Positions 1 through 9,948 of a stretch of 64,000 nucleotides of DNA are shown here, piece by piece. The stretch lies in assembly GCA_030015575.1 (NCBI GenBank), contig CM057351.1, positions 888,001-952,000 of the forward strand. Direction: 5' to 3'. The DNA comes from Agapanthus africanus (lineage: Eukaryota > Streptophyta > Magnoliopsida > Asparagales > Amaryllidaceae). Each line of letters begins with the position of its first letter. The first letter of the stretch is position 1. The notes beneath the pieces were generated by a model. The model searched no databases. It was not told where the DNA came from and was given only the letters and a program-made list of their open reading frames with translations. The position numbers were made by a program, and so were the translations under genes.

Positions 1-184
1 AGAAACAGTTCTCTGTAACGAACACACCCGAAGAAAATGCATCAACATGTACTTTCTTCATTCGGGTGGCATGGGAATCCTGGTATTCCCCTATATCCTG
101 TTCAGTCCTATAACCCTTATAGGAAAGAACGGAACCAACGTTCCCCAGCACAGTATAACATGCGGGTTCGGTCAATACATCCAT
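1..184 (-). CDS. N-terminal fragment of the gag-less Copia pol of A'
   Basis: From an ATG at 184-182 the minus strand is open to the window edge (about 61 codons). It matches the first 60 residues of the element A polyprotein almost codon for codon, stopping just before the protease. As in A, no gag-like sequence lies between the leader and the protease: the polypyrimidine tract and the GCGACC motif that precede gag in B are followed directly by this short unrelated leader peptide. The gag loss is therefore shared by the family. The rest of the protein is outside the window. Confidence 0.75.
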   Translation of the reverse strand, partial: MDVLTEPACYTVLGNVGSVLSYKGYRTEQDIGEYQDSHATRMKKVHVDAFSSGVFVTENCF

Positions 185-663
185 ATTATTATCTTTATTA
201 AGGCATGAAATGGTCGCTACCTGAAGAGAGAGAGAAGAAAACACTTTAGCGTAAGCTCGTGCAAGATCAGATTGGTTATTATCTTATCTAATCAGGATGG
301 CTCCCACTGGTTTTTATCAAATCTTCCTTCAAACCCTAAAAGGAAAGACTAGCCGGGATTAATTACACACTACAAGTTCGCCAATCTTTCAGCCAGGCCA
401 GTGTCGGTACTTTGAGGGAGGTCCCCCGTGCTTTCGCACGAACCTAATTACTGTAAACCTCGTTTTCCCAGAGGCGTAACCCCGTTGACACCTTTCTAGA
501 CACCTACTTGATCGGCTAATTGTAATGTGTAAAACTCTCCCAGGAGTAACTCTTACTCGCAGTGGGTATCGGGATCCAACTATCTCATAGAAGGTATGCA
601 ATCTCATTGCAAATTTCAATACTTGAAATTCCCGATAATGTTTTTGCCCCTAGCGTGCTATGA

Positions 664-857
664 CCTTGACGAAAGCCAACAAACCATAGCCCGCTAGTCA
701 AGTTCAACCCGTACATTTCTTGACTGAATTAAACCCACCCGCACGACCCTTGACGAAAGCCAACAAAGCCGTACGACTACCCTAATCCAGTCGCATCATA
801 TGCAGCTGATAAACAGCACATAGCTACCGCACACTACACCTTGACGAAAGACAACAA
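664..857 (-). repeat. Three-hairpin leader array of A'
   Basis: Three copies of a 19-nt motif (element strand TTGTTGGCYTTCGTCAAGG) at 664-682, 748-766 and 839-857. Each sits in the apex of an inverted repeat: GCTATGG/TCATAGC, GTACGGC/GTCGTGC (with two G-U pairs) and CTACA/TGTAG. The motif itself can fold as TTGGC-tetraloop-GTCAA. The third copy has one substitution that breaks the inner stem. The same array, with nearly the same 84- and 91-nt spacing, occurs in elements A, B and C. Confidence 0.75.
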
Positions 858-2804
858 ATGTAGCACGAATACTATATGTAATTTTTCTGAAATGACGGAG
901 GGCTACGACAGGTTTTTCTGAAAACCTATTGCGTAATGAACTTGATATCGTTGTAGAATCAAATGAAGTTTTGAAATGGAGTGATTTTGAGGCTTTTCTA
1001 GTTTTGCTAAAGGGGTCACTCCCGGTGAAGGGATCGTCGGCCCTTTCCTCGTCGAATGAGGTGCGGGATATATCATATATATCACTGTGCAAAGCAAAAC
1101 TCAAAAACAATCAAAAGCAAACCGAGTGTGTAGCATCTGCCAGTTATTGCTAAAGGAGTCACTCCCGGTGAAGGGATCTCGGTCCTTTCCTCATCGAATA
1201 AGGTGCAGGGTATATCATATATACCGCTATGCAAAGCAAGAACTGTAGCTACCTGTTTTGTTTAAAATTTGATTCTACAACATCTAAGGTTTCTTTTCTT
1301 TCATTAATCACATTAATGAAGTCCCATCATTTAAATACCTAAACATCACAGATAAATACGACGTACACTTATGCTATCCGCATTCGCCTCGATGTCCCCT
1401 CATGCACCGTTAGGTTAGGTAACTAACGACAGAGCAGGGCAGGGCTAGTGCGGGTGCAAAACATAAGTAACGTCTATATAATATATCATATATACTATAT
1501 ATAGTATCTATCACAGAACATCACATGATCACATCACAGATATCGCAGCAGAAGAAACATATGAAATATTGGATATACTAGGACGTCCGTGTTTTCAATA
1601 CGAGCCAGTATAAAACACGGATTCCACGGTCGTGATGAATAGCCAATCCCACACCCCTAGACCCCTACGAGAGCGGCAAGCAACCCTGCCAATTCTAGGG
1701 TTAGGAGACCCGGACTCGACTCCTCGAGTTGGTCTCCCACTGGACCCCAGAACCCGGTTACTTGTGCTCCCCTCCTTGGGTCTATCCTAATGCGGAAAAG
1801 TAAATAATATACAAAAGGTGACAACTTCCGCAACCTGGAAGTGCCCCAAATAAAAGAATATTACATACAAGTTTTTACATGAATAAAAATGAAAAACACT
1901 CATCTCACATAAAAACCCCCGGCTATTCAAACACGACGATCCAATATAACATATCCAGCAACACATAACATCACATGTCATCAACGTAAGTAAATATGCG
2001 CATCCCAATTGTCATTGACATATAGCAACGAAACCGGCGATATCACATATTACACTTACGGTCACAGAAAAGAAAGTGTAAAACTACAACAGTTGGAATC
2101 TGCAACCTCTTTAGACATCGCATGCCTAACACTTATAAACCCCGCATTTTAGTCCCATTATCGAAAACTCTTTTCAATATGAAGTGAGACTAAATCGCTA
2201 GATTTATAACATTCATCCAGTTATCTCATAACTGTTTGTGAATTCCAATTATTGTATCACATTCCAGATAAACAGAAAATGTTAAACTTTCCGATCGAAC
2301 AGTCGAATACCCAAGTTTTCCCGATACAGCTCAACACATGAAATAAGTCTAACAACATTCAGTTCGTGCCTCAGTACCAACGGTCCAGCCGTAGAAGGGT
2401 CAAGCCAACGCCTCACATGTGGCACGCCGTACTGCCCCAAACCCGAAGGTTCAAAGGGCAGTTCAAGACGGTCACATAATCGAGTTAAGGTTTGTTGTCT
2501 TCTAGAGGGTCCATCGCGTTACTTGCACTACTTAGAACGTCGTTAAACTACGGAAAAATCCAACACTTGGAAATTTCCCGACAGGGGAAAAGTTGGGTAT
2601 TTATATCCGGTCGAACTTTTTTAACAAATTCAAAAATTATCCGGAAAAACACAAAGGCGAAGTTTGATAATCCGGTCGAAACACCGAAGCTCCAAAACAA
2701 CCCCAGAAAATGCAACTCTTGAATAAATTTTAAAAATTCCCAGGAAAACCAGCACTGGAAAATAAGAAATACTGTGCAGAATTCTTTGTTTAATGATGCC
2801 GTAC

Positions 2805-2852
2805 GGCCGCGGAACCGCCGCATGAGCCATGCTCATGCCGCGGAACCGCGGC
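2805..2852 (-). repeat. GC-rich leader hairpin of A'
   Basis: Inverted repeat built on CCGCGG blocks with an ATG-containing apex, about 186 nt from the primer site. It is matched in position and composition in A, B and C although the flanking DNA has diverged. Confidence 0.7.
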
Positions 2853-3037
2853 TGTTTGGTGGATTTGGGCTGTCGAATTTCAAAGTAACTCTTAGAATCA
2901 CCTGCTGATTTTTCTGCATATTTTTAATTTGGAAAAATCCCAGATTTTAGAAAATGTATAGAGGGCATTTTGTGAGTTAGGGTTTCGGTTCGTTCGGACT
3001 TCAAACTCCGTCTAGACTTCGCCTAAGGCTCTAGCTA

Positions 3038-3050
3038 GGCTCTGATACCA
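3038..3050 (-). other. Primer binding site of A'
   Basis: Plus-strand GGCTCTGATACCA is the complement of TGGTATCAGAGCC, the standard plant initiator-Met-tRNA primer site. It lies one base from the LTR, which fixes the element as minus-strand. Confidence 0.92.
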
Positions 3051-3051
3051 C

Positions 3052-5270
3052 TGTAGGGTTCCTAGGCACACTATAGAGGTCTCACAAGGCATCAACCATG
3101 CCAATTTCAAAATTTATGGGTGCCGAGAAACCCTAACACGGATCGTCGGCTAGAATTCTAGGCGAAAAACAAATCTAGTTAACTACTTAACTAAAGCAGA
3201 GAGGCTACAACCTTTGTAGATCCGGTTACCCTCTTCCTTGGCTCCACGTAGGTGTCCTCTCACTGTCCATCTCAAATCCTAGACTCAATCGTCGGCTTCA
3301 TCGGGAAAACGAGCGGGCAATGTCGTCGGCTTCGTGCCGAAGATGATCTACGTCGAGGTTGCACAAGTTCAAGCTCCAACTTCACCAAGTTGTGAAACTT
3401 GTGAAGAAAACACCCAAAACAACTTGGCAAGAGGTAGAGGGTGAAGAAATAGGAGGTGGGTTCACTTTAGAATTGGATTTCTCACTTTAGATCTCAAGTT
3501 GCCATTGATGGCATCAAGGTTTCTTTCTTGAAAAAGAAGGTCAAAGAGAAGAAAAGAATATGATAAGTCTTATTTCAAATGAAAAAGAAAACCATACTTA
3601 TCATATCCTAACTTGGGTTAAGTGTAGAGAATAGACCATGGTAAGTGGATGGGTTAGGGTTAAGCATGAAGACAAAATGGTCTCTTTGGTCAAAGCTTCA
3701 TGAAGCTTCAACAAGCTTCATGACAAAAACAAACCATTTTATTTTCATTTATCCAATAAAATAAATAAAGAAATGAATAAATAAATGATAAGGCAAAACC
3801 CTAATTATCATTTAACCATGGTTTAATTCTTCACACTTAACCAAATGATCAAGTATCATCAAACATGATACATATATGTGCACAAAAGTATATCACATAT
3901 ACTTCTTGCACATCAAGTGAGAAAATCCATTTAAAGTGAACCAATACTAGTTAATGCAATGCAATATATCAAATATATAATTATACATTAAATCATTAAA
4001 TCAACACTTGATTTAACGATCCGGTCATATCGCATATAACCGACTAGTATGCAATGTATCGGCTTATCGAATCAATGATTCGATAACTAGGTCATATCGA
4101 ATATAACCAATCGATACATCCATCGTGAGAATGAAATACGGTATCACAAACACGCATTATTCTCGGTCCTGCACATATCTCATATGCGCTCCTATTTCGT
4201 TTCGCTTGAGCCAGGAAACCTCTGTGTAGGACTCTAAAGACTCGTCAATACGCCGGTAGCAGATGATGATCATATCAAGCACCCACAAGCCGCAAGCGGT
4301 CTGCTAAACGTAACGGCCATCCGGGTATTGAGCGATCAGAAGATCGACGAGCTAGCCCGCTCACACTCCTGTGAATCCAACCAGTAACACTTACCGTACA
4401 GTCCGGTCTGTTCGTCTGATATGTCGCATATCAAGTCTAGGGGTGGTATACGTCAGACCCCAATAACCGATAAGTCGTGCCGATGTGAGGCTCATAACGG
4501 GTCGAGAAACTACTGGTAACACTTACCAGCAAATCTCTGATCAGCCCTGGCCAGGGACTTCCCTGTTACGGCCAATCGAGCACAGCGCAACATCAACCCC
4601 CAATACCGGGAGAGACAAAACCCCTCCTATCGCTCATTGCCTCCATGTGACTCGGGACTGTACCCAAAGACCACCGTTTTGCACGCCCTCATGGACGTGG
4701 TAAGGTGGAGATCAAAGCACAGTGGGAATCACACAAGACTCTATGATGATCTCGGGTCTACAGACTAACCTGTACAAGTGTCACCTGAGAACTGCCATCT
4801 GACGTGAGGTATAATACCATCTGGGAGTTCTCGGCGAGTCCGTCCAGTGTACCCAGTCTCCACTGAGCACCCGTACACCATCTCTGATGTCAAACACCAA
4901 TGGATATGGGATCATCCATCGCCCATCTCATGGGTCGAGAAGCGTATACGCTAGTCTACTCTGGTATATCGATGCCCCATCTCGATACACCCACGACTAG
5001 GGACCTTGAAGGATGTACTTATGGACTACCACGTCCCCACTAGTATGATCTACATCATAGTCCAGGTAGTCAAGTACACATCCTAAGGGCTTTACCAACA
5101 TGTAACTATAAGACAGTTTAAAGAGACAAGTGTACATGTTAAGATAAAGAGTAACCAGATAGCATACTATCATATCGAGCAAGAAAGTCATCTCTATATA
5201 TGTCCAAGCATCCAATATAATATACATCATCTGTACAATACTGGCCTCTAGGGCATACATACAACTAACA
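3052..5270 (-). repeat. 5' LTR of A' (2219 bp)
   Basis: Starts TGTAGGGTTCC and ends ACTAACA, and aligns over its full length with the two 2212-bp LTRs of element A and with the solo LTR at 9949-12126. Short ORFs inside it recur in every copy only because the LTR recurs; nothing suggests a protein. It contains the family's conserved block around 4480-4640 that is also found, reversed, in the C LTRs. Confidence 0.92.
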
Positions 5271-5551
5271 GGTCCAGAGGTGGGAGCCCGTAAAAAGACT
5301 TCTCAATGCGGTGCCCTTCCGAAGAGGAGATCGAGACCGGAGATTCCGCGAGGAGATCGGGATGGTGGCCGAAGACCGAAGGACACGGATCGCTCGGTAT
5401 AGCTCTCTACCCCTTTCTCTAGTTAGCTAGTAGTAGGTTAATGGTCCGATCCGGGTTTTTTAGTATGCGGTAGCGCTGGTTTACAAGCTAAGAAAAAGTT
5501 TCCTTTCCGCATTTTGGCCTCGGAAAGACGGTCGGGGCGCTACCGTACACA
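5271..5551 (+). repeat. 3' end of a diverged C-type Copia LTR
   Basis: From GGTCCAGAGGTGGG onward this stretch follows the last 260 bases of the element C LTRs (for example 29632-29896) with many substitutions, and ends near TACCGTACACA. No primer site follows, so it is the downstream LTR of a plus-strand element, or a solo LTR, whose left part was separated by the A' insertion. The extra GGACACGGATCG block seen in the second C LTR but missing from the first is present here, so its absence from the first is a deletion. Confidence 0.8.
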
Positions 5552-5672
5552 CGTGATGATCATAAAGTCTAAGTATTTAACACTTATTTGAATATTCTGA
5601 GGATAAAATAAAGGAAGCTTGGCCCAATCCTAGGGCGCCTCACGTATCCTTACGTGAGCGCTTCATTTTTCT

Positions 5673-5779
5673 TAGTGTTTAACACTATTTTAAGCACTTC
5701 ATCCCTAGTGTTTAACACTATTTTAAATGCATTACGTGGGAACACGTGATCGCCAGATATGTGTTAGTGTTTAACACTA
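5673..5779. repeat. Three copies of a 15-bp near-palindrome
   Basis: TAGTGTTTAACACTA occurs exactly at 5673-5687, 5706-5720 and 5765-5779, with a degenerate relative near 5575 (TATTTAACACTTA). Each is a 7-bp inverted repeat around a central T. Spacing is irregular (33 and 59 bp), so this is not a simple tandem repeat. Confidence 0.75.
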
Positions 5780-6222
5780 TATTCAAAACTGTCTTAGCCC
5801 AAATTGGCTAAGAGACTCCCCTTTGACTGAACCTCAAATACATTCTTGTCTTCCAAAATTGATCATCTCATATGGTATATGAGTGCTCAACACTCAATAA
5901 AAGATAAAAAATATTGTCAGAACCTAGACCCATGCTGAGCATTATAAAGGAGGGCTGGGCCCAGACAAATGTTCAGCAGCCCAAACAAAGGTCCAATATT
6001 TTAAACCTAATTGGACTTAGCCCAAGTTGGCCATAAGTCCTCAATTCAGATTTAACCGAGCCCATGTGCTCATAATCTAATTAATTGATCTTAGTCCCAA
6101 ATTGGACTACAGATTTCCCAACCAACATTGGTTCAAAGGTACATCTCTTCACTCCTTTGATATTTGTCATTGTAATCCTTCAACGTCTTCAGAGAGGTGA
6201 CAGGTCCCTATAACTAATCATT

Positions 6223-6655
6223 CCATGGACTGTGGGGTCCTTAAACTCATGGACTAAGATGTCCTTAAACTTTATAGACTATGATGGCTTTAAACTATGG
6301 ACTATGGGGTCCTTAAACTCAAGGGCTATGATGTCCTTAACCATGGACTGTGGGGTCCTTAAACTCATGGACTATGATGTCCTTAACTTTGGATAGTGGG
6401 GTCCTTAAGACCATGGACTATGATGTCCTTAACCTTGGACTGTGTGGTCCTTAAACCCATGGACTATGATGTCCTTAACCTTGGACTGTGGGGTCCTTAA
6501 GCCCATGGACTATGATGTCCTTAACCTTGGACCGTAATGTCCTTAAACTAACAATGGACCGTAATGTCCTTAAACTAATGGACCATAATGTCCTTAAACT
6601 AACAATGGACCGTAATGTCCTTAAACTAATGGACCGCAAAGTCCCTAAACTAAAA
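6223..6655. repeat. Minisatellite, about 24-bp unit
   Basis: About 18 degenerate units of the form CATGGACTRTGRKGTCCTTAAA. Two unit types (GGGGTCC and GATGTCC) alternate in the left part. A third type (GGACCGTAATGTCC) takes over after about 6525, a sign of successive local amplification. Confidence 0.85.
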
Positions 6656-7142
6656 TAATAGAGCCCAAATGCTCTTTTTTTGGATCTAAATGATCCTGTT
6701 AAGTAGATCTTAGTCTAAAATTAGACAAACATATCCTTAACAAACGTTTAAGTTGATCTTAGTCTTAAATGACATTAACGATTCTTAAACCCAACCCAAA
6801 CCAAATCTAAGAAAATACGGATTTGGACTAATCCCCGCCCTATGGGCGACAACATAAATTAGTCTCCGTATACAATCCACGGGCAACCAAAAACAAAACA
6901 AACACACACGACACGAAGTAACCATCTGGAGAAGGAGAAAGTGGTTACCGCGATGCAGTAGCGTAATTAACTGCAGGGGCTTGCGCCTGTAGGGAAGAGC
7001 ATCCCCACAATCAAAAACCCTTCACAATGAGGGGGAATCTGACGAAGTCTGCTATAACGGTCGCATCCGTCTAAACCTACGATACATGGTGCCATAAATC
7101 AACTTGGCATCTTCAGAGAGGTGGACGGATAAATCCAAATAG

Positions 7143-9197
7143 CATCTGCCCCCAAAATTCAGGCCGGATGTCCCAACGTCCTGGACGCACCTTTCGGCGG
7201 AGAACAAAGTTATCTCGAGTGCAGTGCTAATCCTGCAAGGCGGCGCTGCCACGCTTCCAGGGCCGACTATCGAAGTCCCAAGTCCCTCAGTATTGCTGGA
7301 AGAAGATTCGCTTAAACAGCCGATGACGGATGCCGTAGAGGCTCCAGAGGCAGAACCTGGTTCAGACGATGACGTCTCTTTGGCGGAGGCCTTCAGGAGG
7401 TCAACTCTGGCGACTCAGGCTGAAAGGAAGCACAAGAGGCGTGCAACGAAAGAACGTGCTGCCGCCTTGGCTGTAGGTGCAGGCTCGAGCGCTGCTTCTC
7501 CTGTTCCTATTTCTCCAGAGGGTGCTCCGGCTGCCCTGTCTACCGCTCATCGACAGGCGGTACGCACGGCTCAGGAAGCAATTGAGAGGTCGTCCCAAGG
7601 TAACGTGGGTCGTTTTATTAGAGTTTGATCTTCGGATTCTCATATATCATACCTTGCAGGGACAAGACCTACTGAGGTGGTGGCGGGCGAGCTGACAGCA
7701 ACCACCGAGCCTAAAGCGGCTACTCTTTCTCAGGAATCTGGGACTGCCCCGATCGCCACTCTTTCCCCTTGCGGTTCCCTTCCATCGCCTGGCATTGCAA
7801 GTGTCACGGCGGCTCCCGTAGAATCAGGGGATGAAGCCATGGGCGTCGAAACCATTCCAATGGAGGAGAGCAAAACAGTCGCTGCGCCTGGGGATGCTCT
7901 TGTCGCTGTTTAGATTGGCGACTTATCAGGTAAATCTTTGGGTCATTGTCTTCCTTTTTATACCTCAATCCCTTTCAATCCTGTCAGACAGCGTTACTTT
8001 TGTTTCTAATGCAGATGTGGTGAGCGGTGAGGTCGTGACACCCGAAGAAGCGCCACCAGTTGCTGCTCTGACGGTTGTCGATCCTGCGCCTTCTCTCGTG
8101 CCCTCTCAAATGCTGGAAGGTATGGGTTGGCGATTTTCCTAATTTAAATTATGGTTGTCATCTCCCTTGTACTGACCATGTATCATCATGACCTTGCAGG
8201 AGTTCTTTTTGATCATTTGTATCAGGTGTTGAACCCGCACTTCTCTTTCCAGTCGGAAGTTAGTTTGCCTGCTGGTGCTGGTGAGTATCTTTTCTAACCG
8301 ACGTCCTTTCCTTTCTTTAATGAGTGACCCTGCCGTTGTTGACTTTAAGTTGATTACAACACTATAAATCAAAGGAGGGAACAAGGGAATCGTCGCGCCA
8401 CCAGTACTTCCAACTCCGCCATCTGCCGTAGCCGGTATAGTAGCTTTTATCGCTCTTGCATCTTCTTTATCTCTTAAGCCAACATCTGACTATGATTTGT
8501 TTTACAGCAATCTCGCCGACTCCAGCTTCCTTCGAGTCTCATATCTTAATGCCGGCAGGGCCCTTTTCCAGACGTCTATCTTCCAAGGGCGCTGTAACTA
8601 GCCTACACATGTTACGTGAGTGCATCGAGAAACTTAACGCGGAGGCTACTGCACTCGCTACTGATTTTGCTGCCGAGGTTAATCCAATGTTGGCAACGCT
8701 CGTGAATTTCCATAGTGAAGGCGTCGTCGGGTCTTGGGTCAATCACTGCAGGAAGATTGAGGCATGTCTGCATAAGATTGAGCTTAAGCATCCCGCTCCG
8801 GAAGTATCAACTTTAAACTCCCAACGGGCTGCGTGGGTTGAGTAGAATGTTTCTTTTATCTGCCATTTGGAACAAGAGATGACCTTGAGGTGCAAGGATC
8901 ATGATGTAGCTTCAAGCAAATCCGCTCGGTTGCGTGCCCAGGTTGAAGCGAACGCTGCGCAGTTGAAAGCTGTGCATTTCGGATGGGCTGACGCTGAGAC
9001 GGGAGCTTGACTCTGCGGAGCGGGTCATGCATGACTGCGAAGCTGTCATGCTGGGAACTGACAAAAAGTTTTTGTCCTATTTGCAGCAGCGGGCCCAAGT
9101 CGAAACGGAGCTGGCCGCGGCGGCTGACTATGAGAAGGAGCTGAGAGGAGTGCTCGAGCAGTTGGTCGATTTACTGAAAACGCTTCCTTCTCAGTAA
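7143..9197 (+). pseudogene. Decayed multi-exon gene with C-terminal coiled-coil, antisense to the Tat element
   Basis: I do not recognise the protein. Reading exons together gives a consistent frame: 7143(or later)-7599, 7660-7929, 8015-8119, 8200-8280, 8375-8434 and 8508-9197. Every intron has GT..AG ends and falls in phase 1, and internal exons are multiples of three (270, 105, 81, 60). The product is Ala/Pro/Glu-rich and low complexity at first, then a helical charged region that looks like a coiled coil and ends in a stop at 9195-9197, with AATAAA at 9298-9303. It is broken by in-frame TAGs at 7911-7913 and 8843-8845 and by a frameshift near 8990. It lies between the Tat pol and the presumed Tat 3' LTR on the opposite strand, a place where some Tat elements are known to carry an extra antisense gene. 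A captured host gene is the alternative. Confidence 0.6.
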
Positions 9198-9437
9198 TTG
9201 CCTTTGTATCGACCGTACATTTGTAATATACGAATAACACGTATTCTTTCATTTTGATTCTTTCCTATGATGTATCTTGTACTCAATTGAATTTATAAAT
9301 AAAAAGATATATTTTTTGTACTATCTTGTGTTATCGCTTTCTTTCCTCTGCTTCGTTGTTGGCATATTACTTTAGCAAGCGTAGCCTGTAGATGATATAG
9401 AACATTCCATCTTGAGCTCTTTGCGGGATGGCGATGG

Positions 9438-9650
9438 CTTAGGAGACAGGTTCAGGTCTGCTTCCTAAGACTTTTCAACTTTGTGAGCCGTGAGGGTCTC
9501 ACAAAGATTTTTCTCCCTACAAATCGAGAGGATCTCGTAGGTGTATTTTCTCCTTAGGAATCGTGAGGATTCCTAAGTGTGTTTTCTCTTGAGAGTCGTA
9601 AGGATCTCACAAGAGAGTTTTCCTCCTTACAAGTCGAGAGGACTCATAAG
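9438..9650. repeat. Tandem array of five to six hairpins, about 37-bp period
   Basis: Inverted repeats start near 9480, 9516, 9553, 9588 and 9626, with a looser one at 9438-9470. Each has a stem of 8-10 bp around a short loop like GTGAG or GAGAG. The third is a perfect 10-bp stem (CTTAGGAATC/GATTCCTAAG). Stem sequences differ between units while both arms change together. T-rich spacers separate the units. Confidence 0.7.
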
Positions 9651-9702
9651 TGCTTGGTGAGATGACTTGCTTCCGGGTCCAAGCATTGCTTCAACGGGGA
9701 GG

Positions 9703-9948
9703 TCGAAGGTTGACTTGTTTCCGCTACGGGGTCATTTAGATGACGTATTTCCGCAACGGGGTCAGGTGCTGACGTACTTCCGGGACAGGGTCATTTGGAT
9801 GACGTATTTTCACAACGGGGCCAGGTGCTGATGTATTTCCAAGACGGGGTCATGTGGATGACGTATTTCCGCAATGGGGTCATTGGCTGATGTATTTCTG
9901 ATGTGGGGTCATTTGATTACGTATTTCCATGACGGGACTGTAGGGTTA
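9703..9948. repeat. 29-bp satellite array, left segment
   Basis: About eight to nine units of 29 bp of the form GACGTATTTCCGNNACGGGGTCA plus a variable tail, with adjacent units differing so that a 58-bp alternation is visible. It is interrupted at 9948 by the solo LTR, and the array resumes at 12132. Confidence 0.85.

Larger units (their letters stand above)
185..3037 (-). other. Untranslated leader of A'
   Basis: About 2.85 kb with no supported gene; short ORFs here are not conserved. Reading in element direction from the primer site it holds a GC-rich inverted repeat (2805-2852), a CGTTAG/CTAACG hairpin (1408-1428), a duplicated block around 1010-1240 (two similar copies of a start ending in the same GGGATC/TTTCCTC motif and an ATATCATATAT run), and three hairpins with a common apical motif (664-682, 748-766, 839-857). 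A polypyrimidine tract (about 216-239 on the minus strand) stands just before the coding region. Confidence 0.7.
1..5270 (-). mobile_element. Copia element A' (partial; 5' end of a minus-strand element)
   Basis: Visible parts, in element order from right to left: 5' LTR (3052-5270), primer site (3038-3050), a leader of about 2.8 kb and the first codons of pol at the window edge. The whole stretch is collinear with complete element A (from about 44936 rightwards), so it belongs to the same family but is more diverged. The LTR ends CTAACA at 5270, and the DNA to the right is an unrelated C-type LTR end, so A' is nested in it. The other LTR, and hence the target duplication (expected GGTCC from 5271-5275), lies outside the window. 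Confidence 0.9.
5552..7142. other. Non-coding stretch, possibly 3' LTR/UTR of the Tat element
   Basis: About 1.6 kb without a supported gene. It holds three copies of a near-palindrome (5673-5779), a minisatellite (6223-6655) and a purine run at 6930-6950. By position it could include the 3' LTR of the minus-strand Tat element, but I could not find its TG/CA ends, a polypurine tract or a matching second LTR in the window. Confidence 0.4.

Noticed and set aside
796..1153. Overlapping ORFs on both strands at the A' leader
   Set aside because: They overlap hairpins and a duplicated block; the equivalent frames are altered in A at 45815-46042.
4485..4703. 72-residue plus-strand ORF also found at 41071-41289 and 49398-49616
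   Set aside because: It recurs only because it lies in the A-family LTR; no start context, no family match and no conservation in B or C beyond the DNA repeat.
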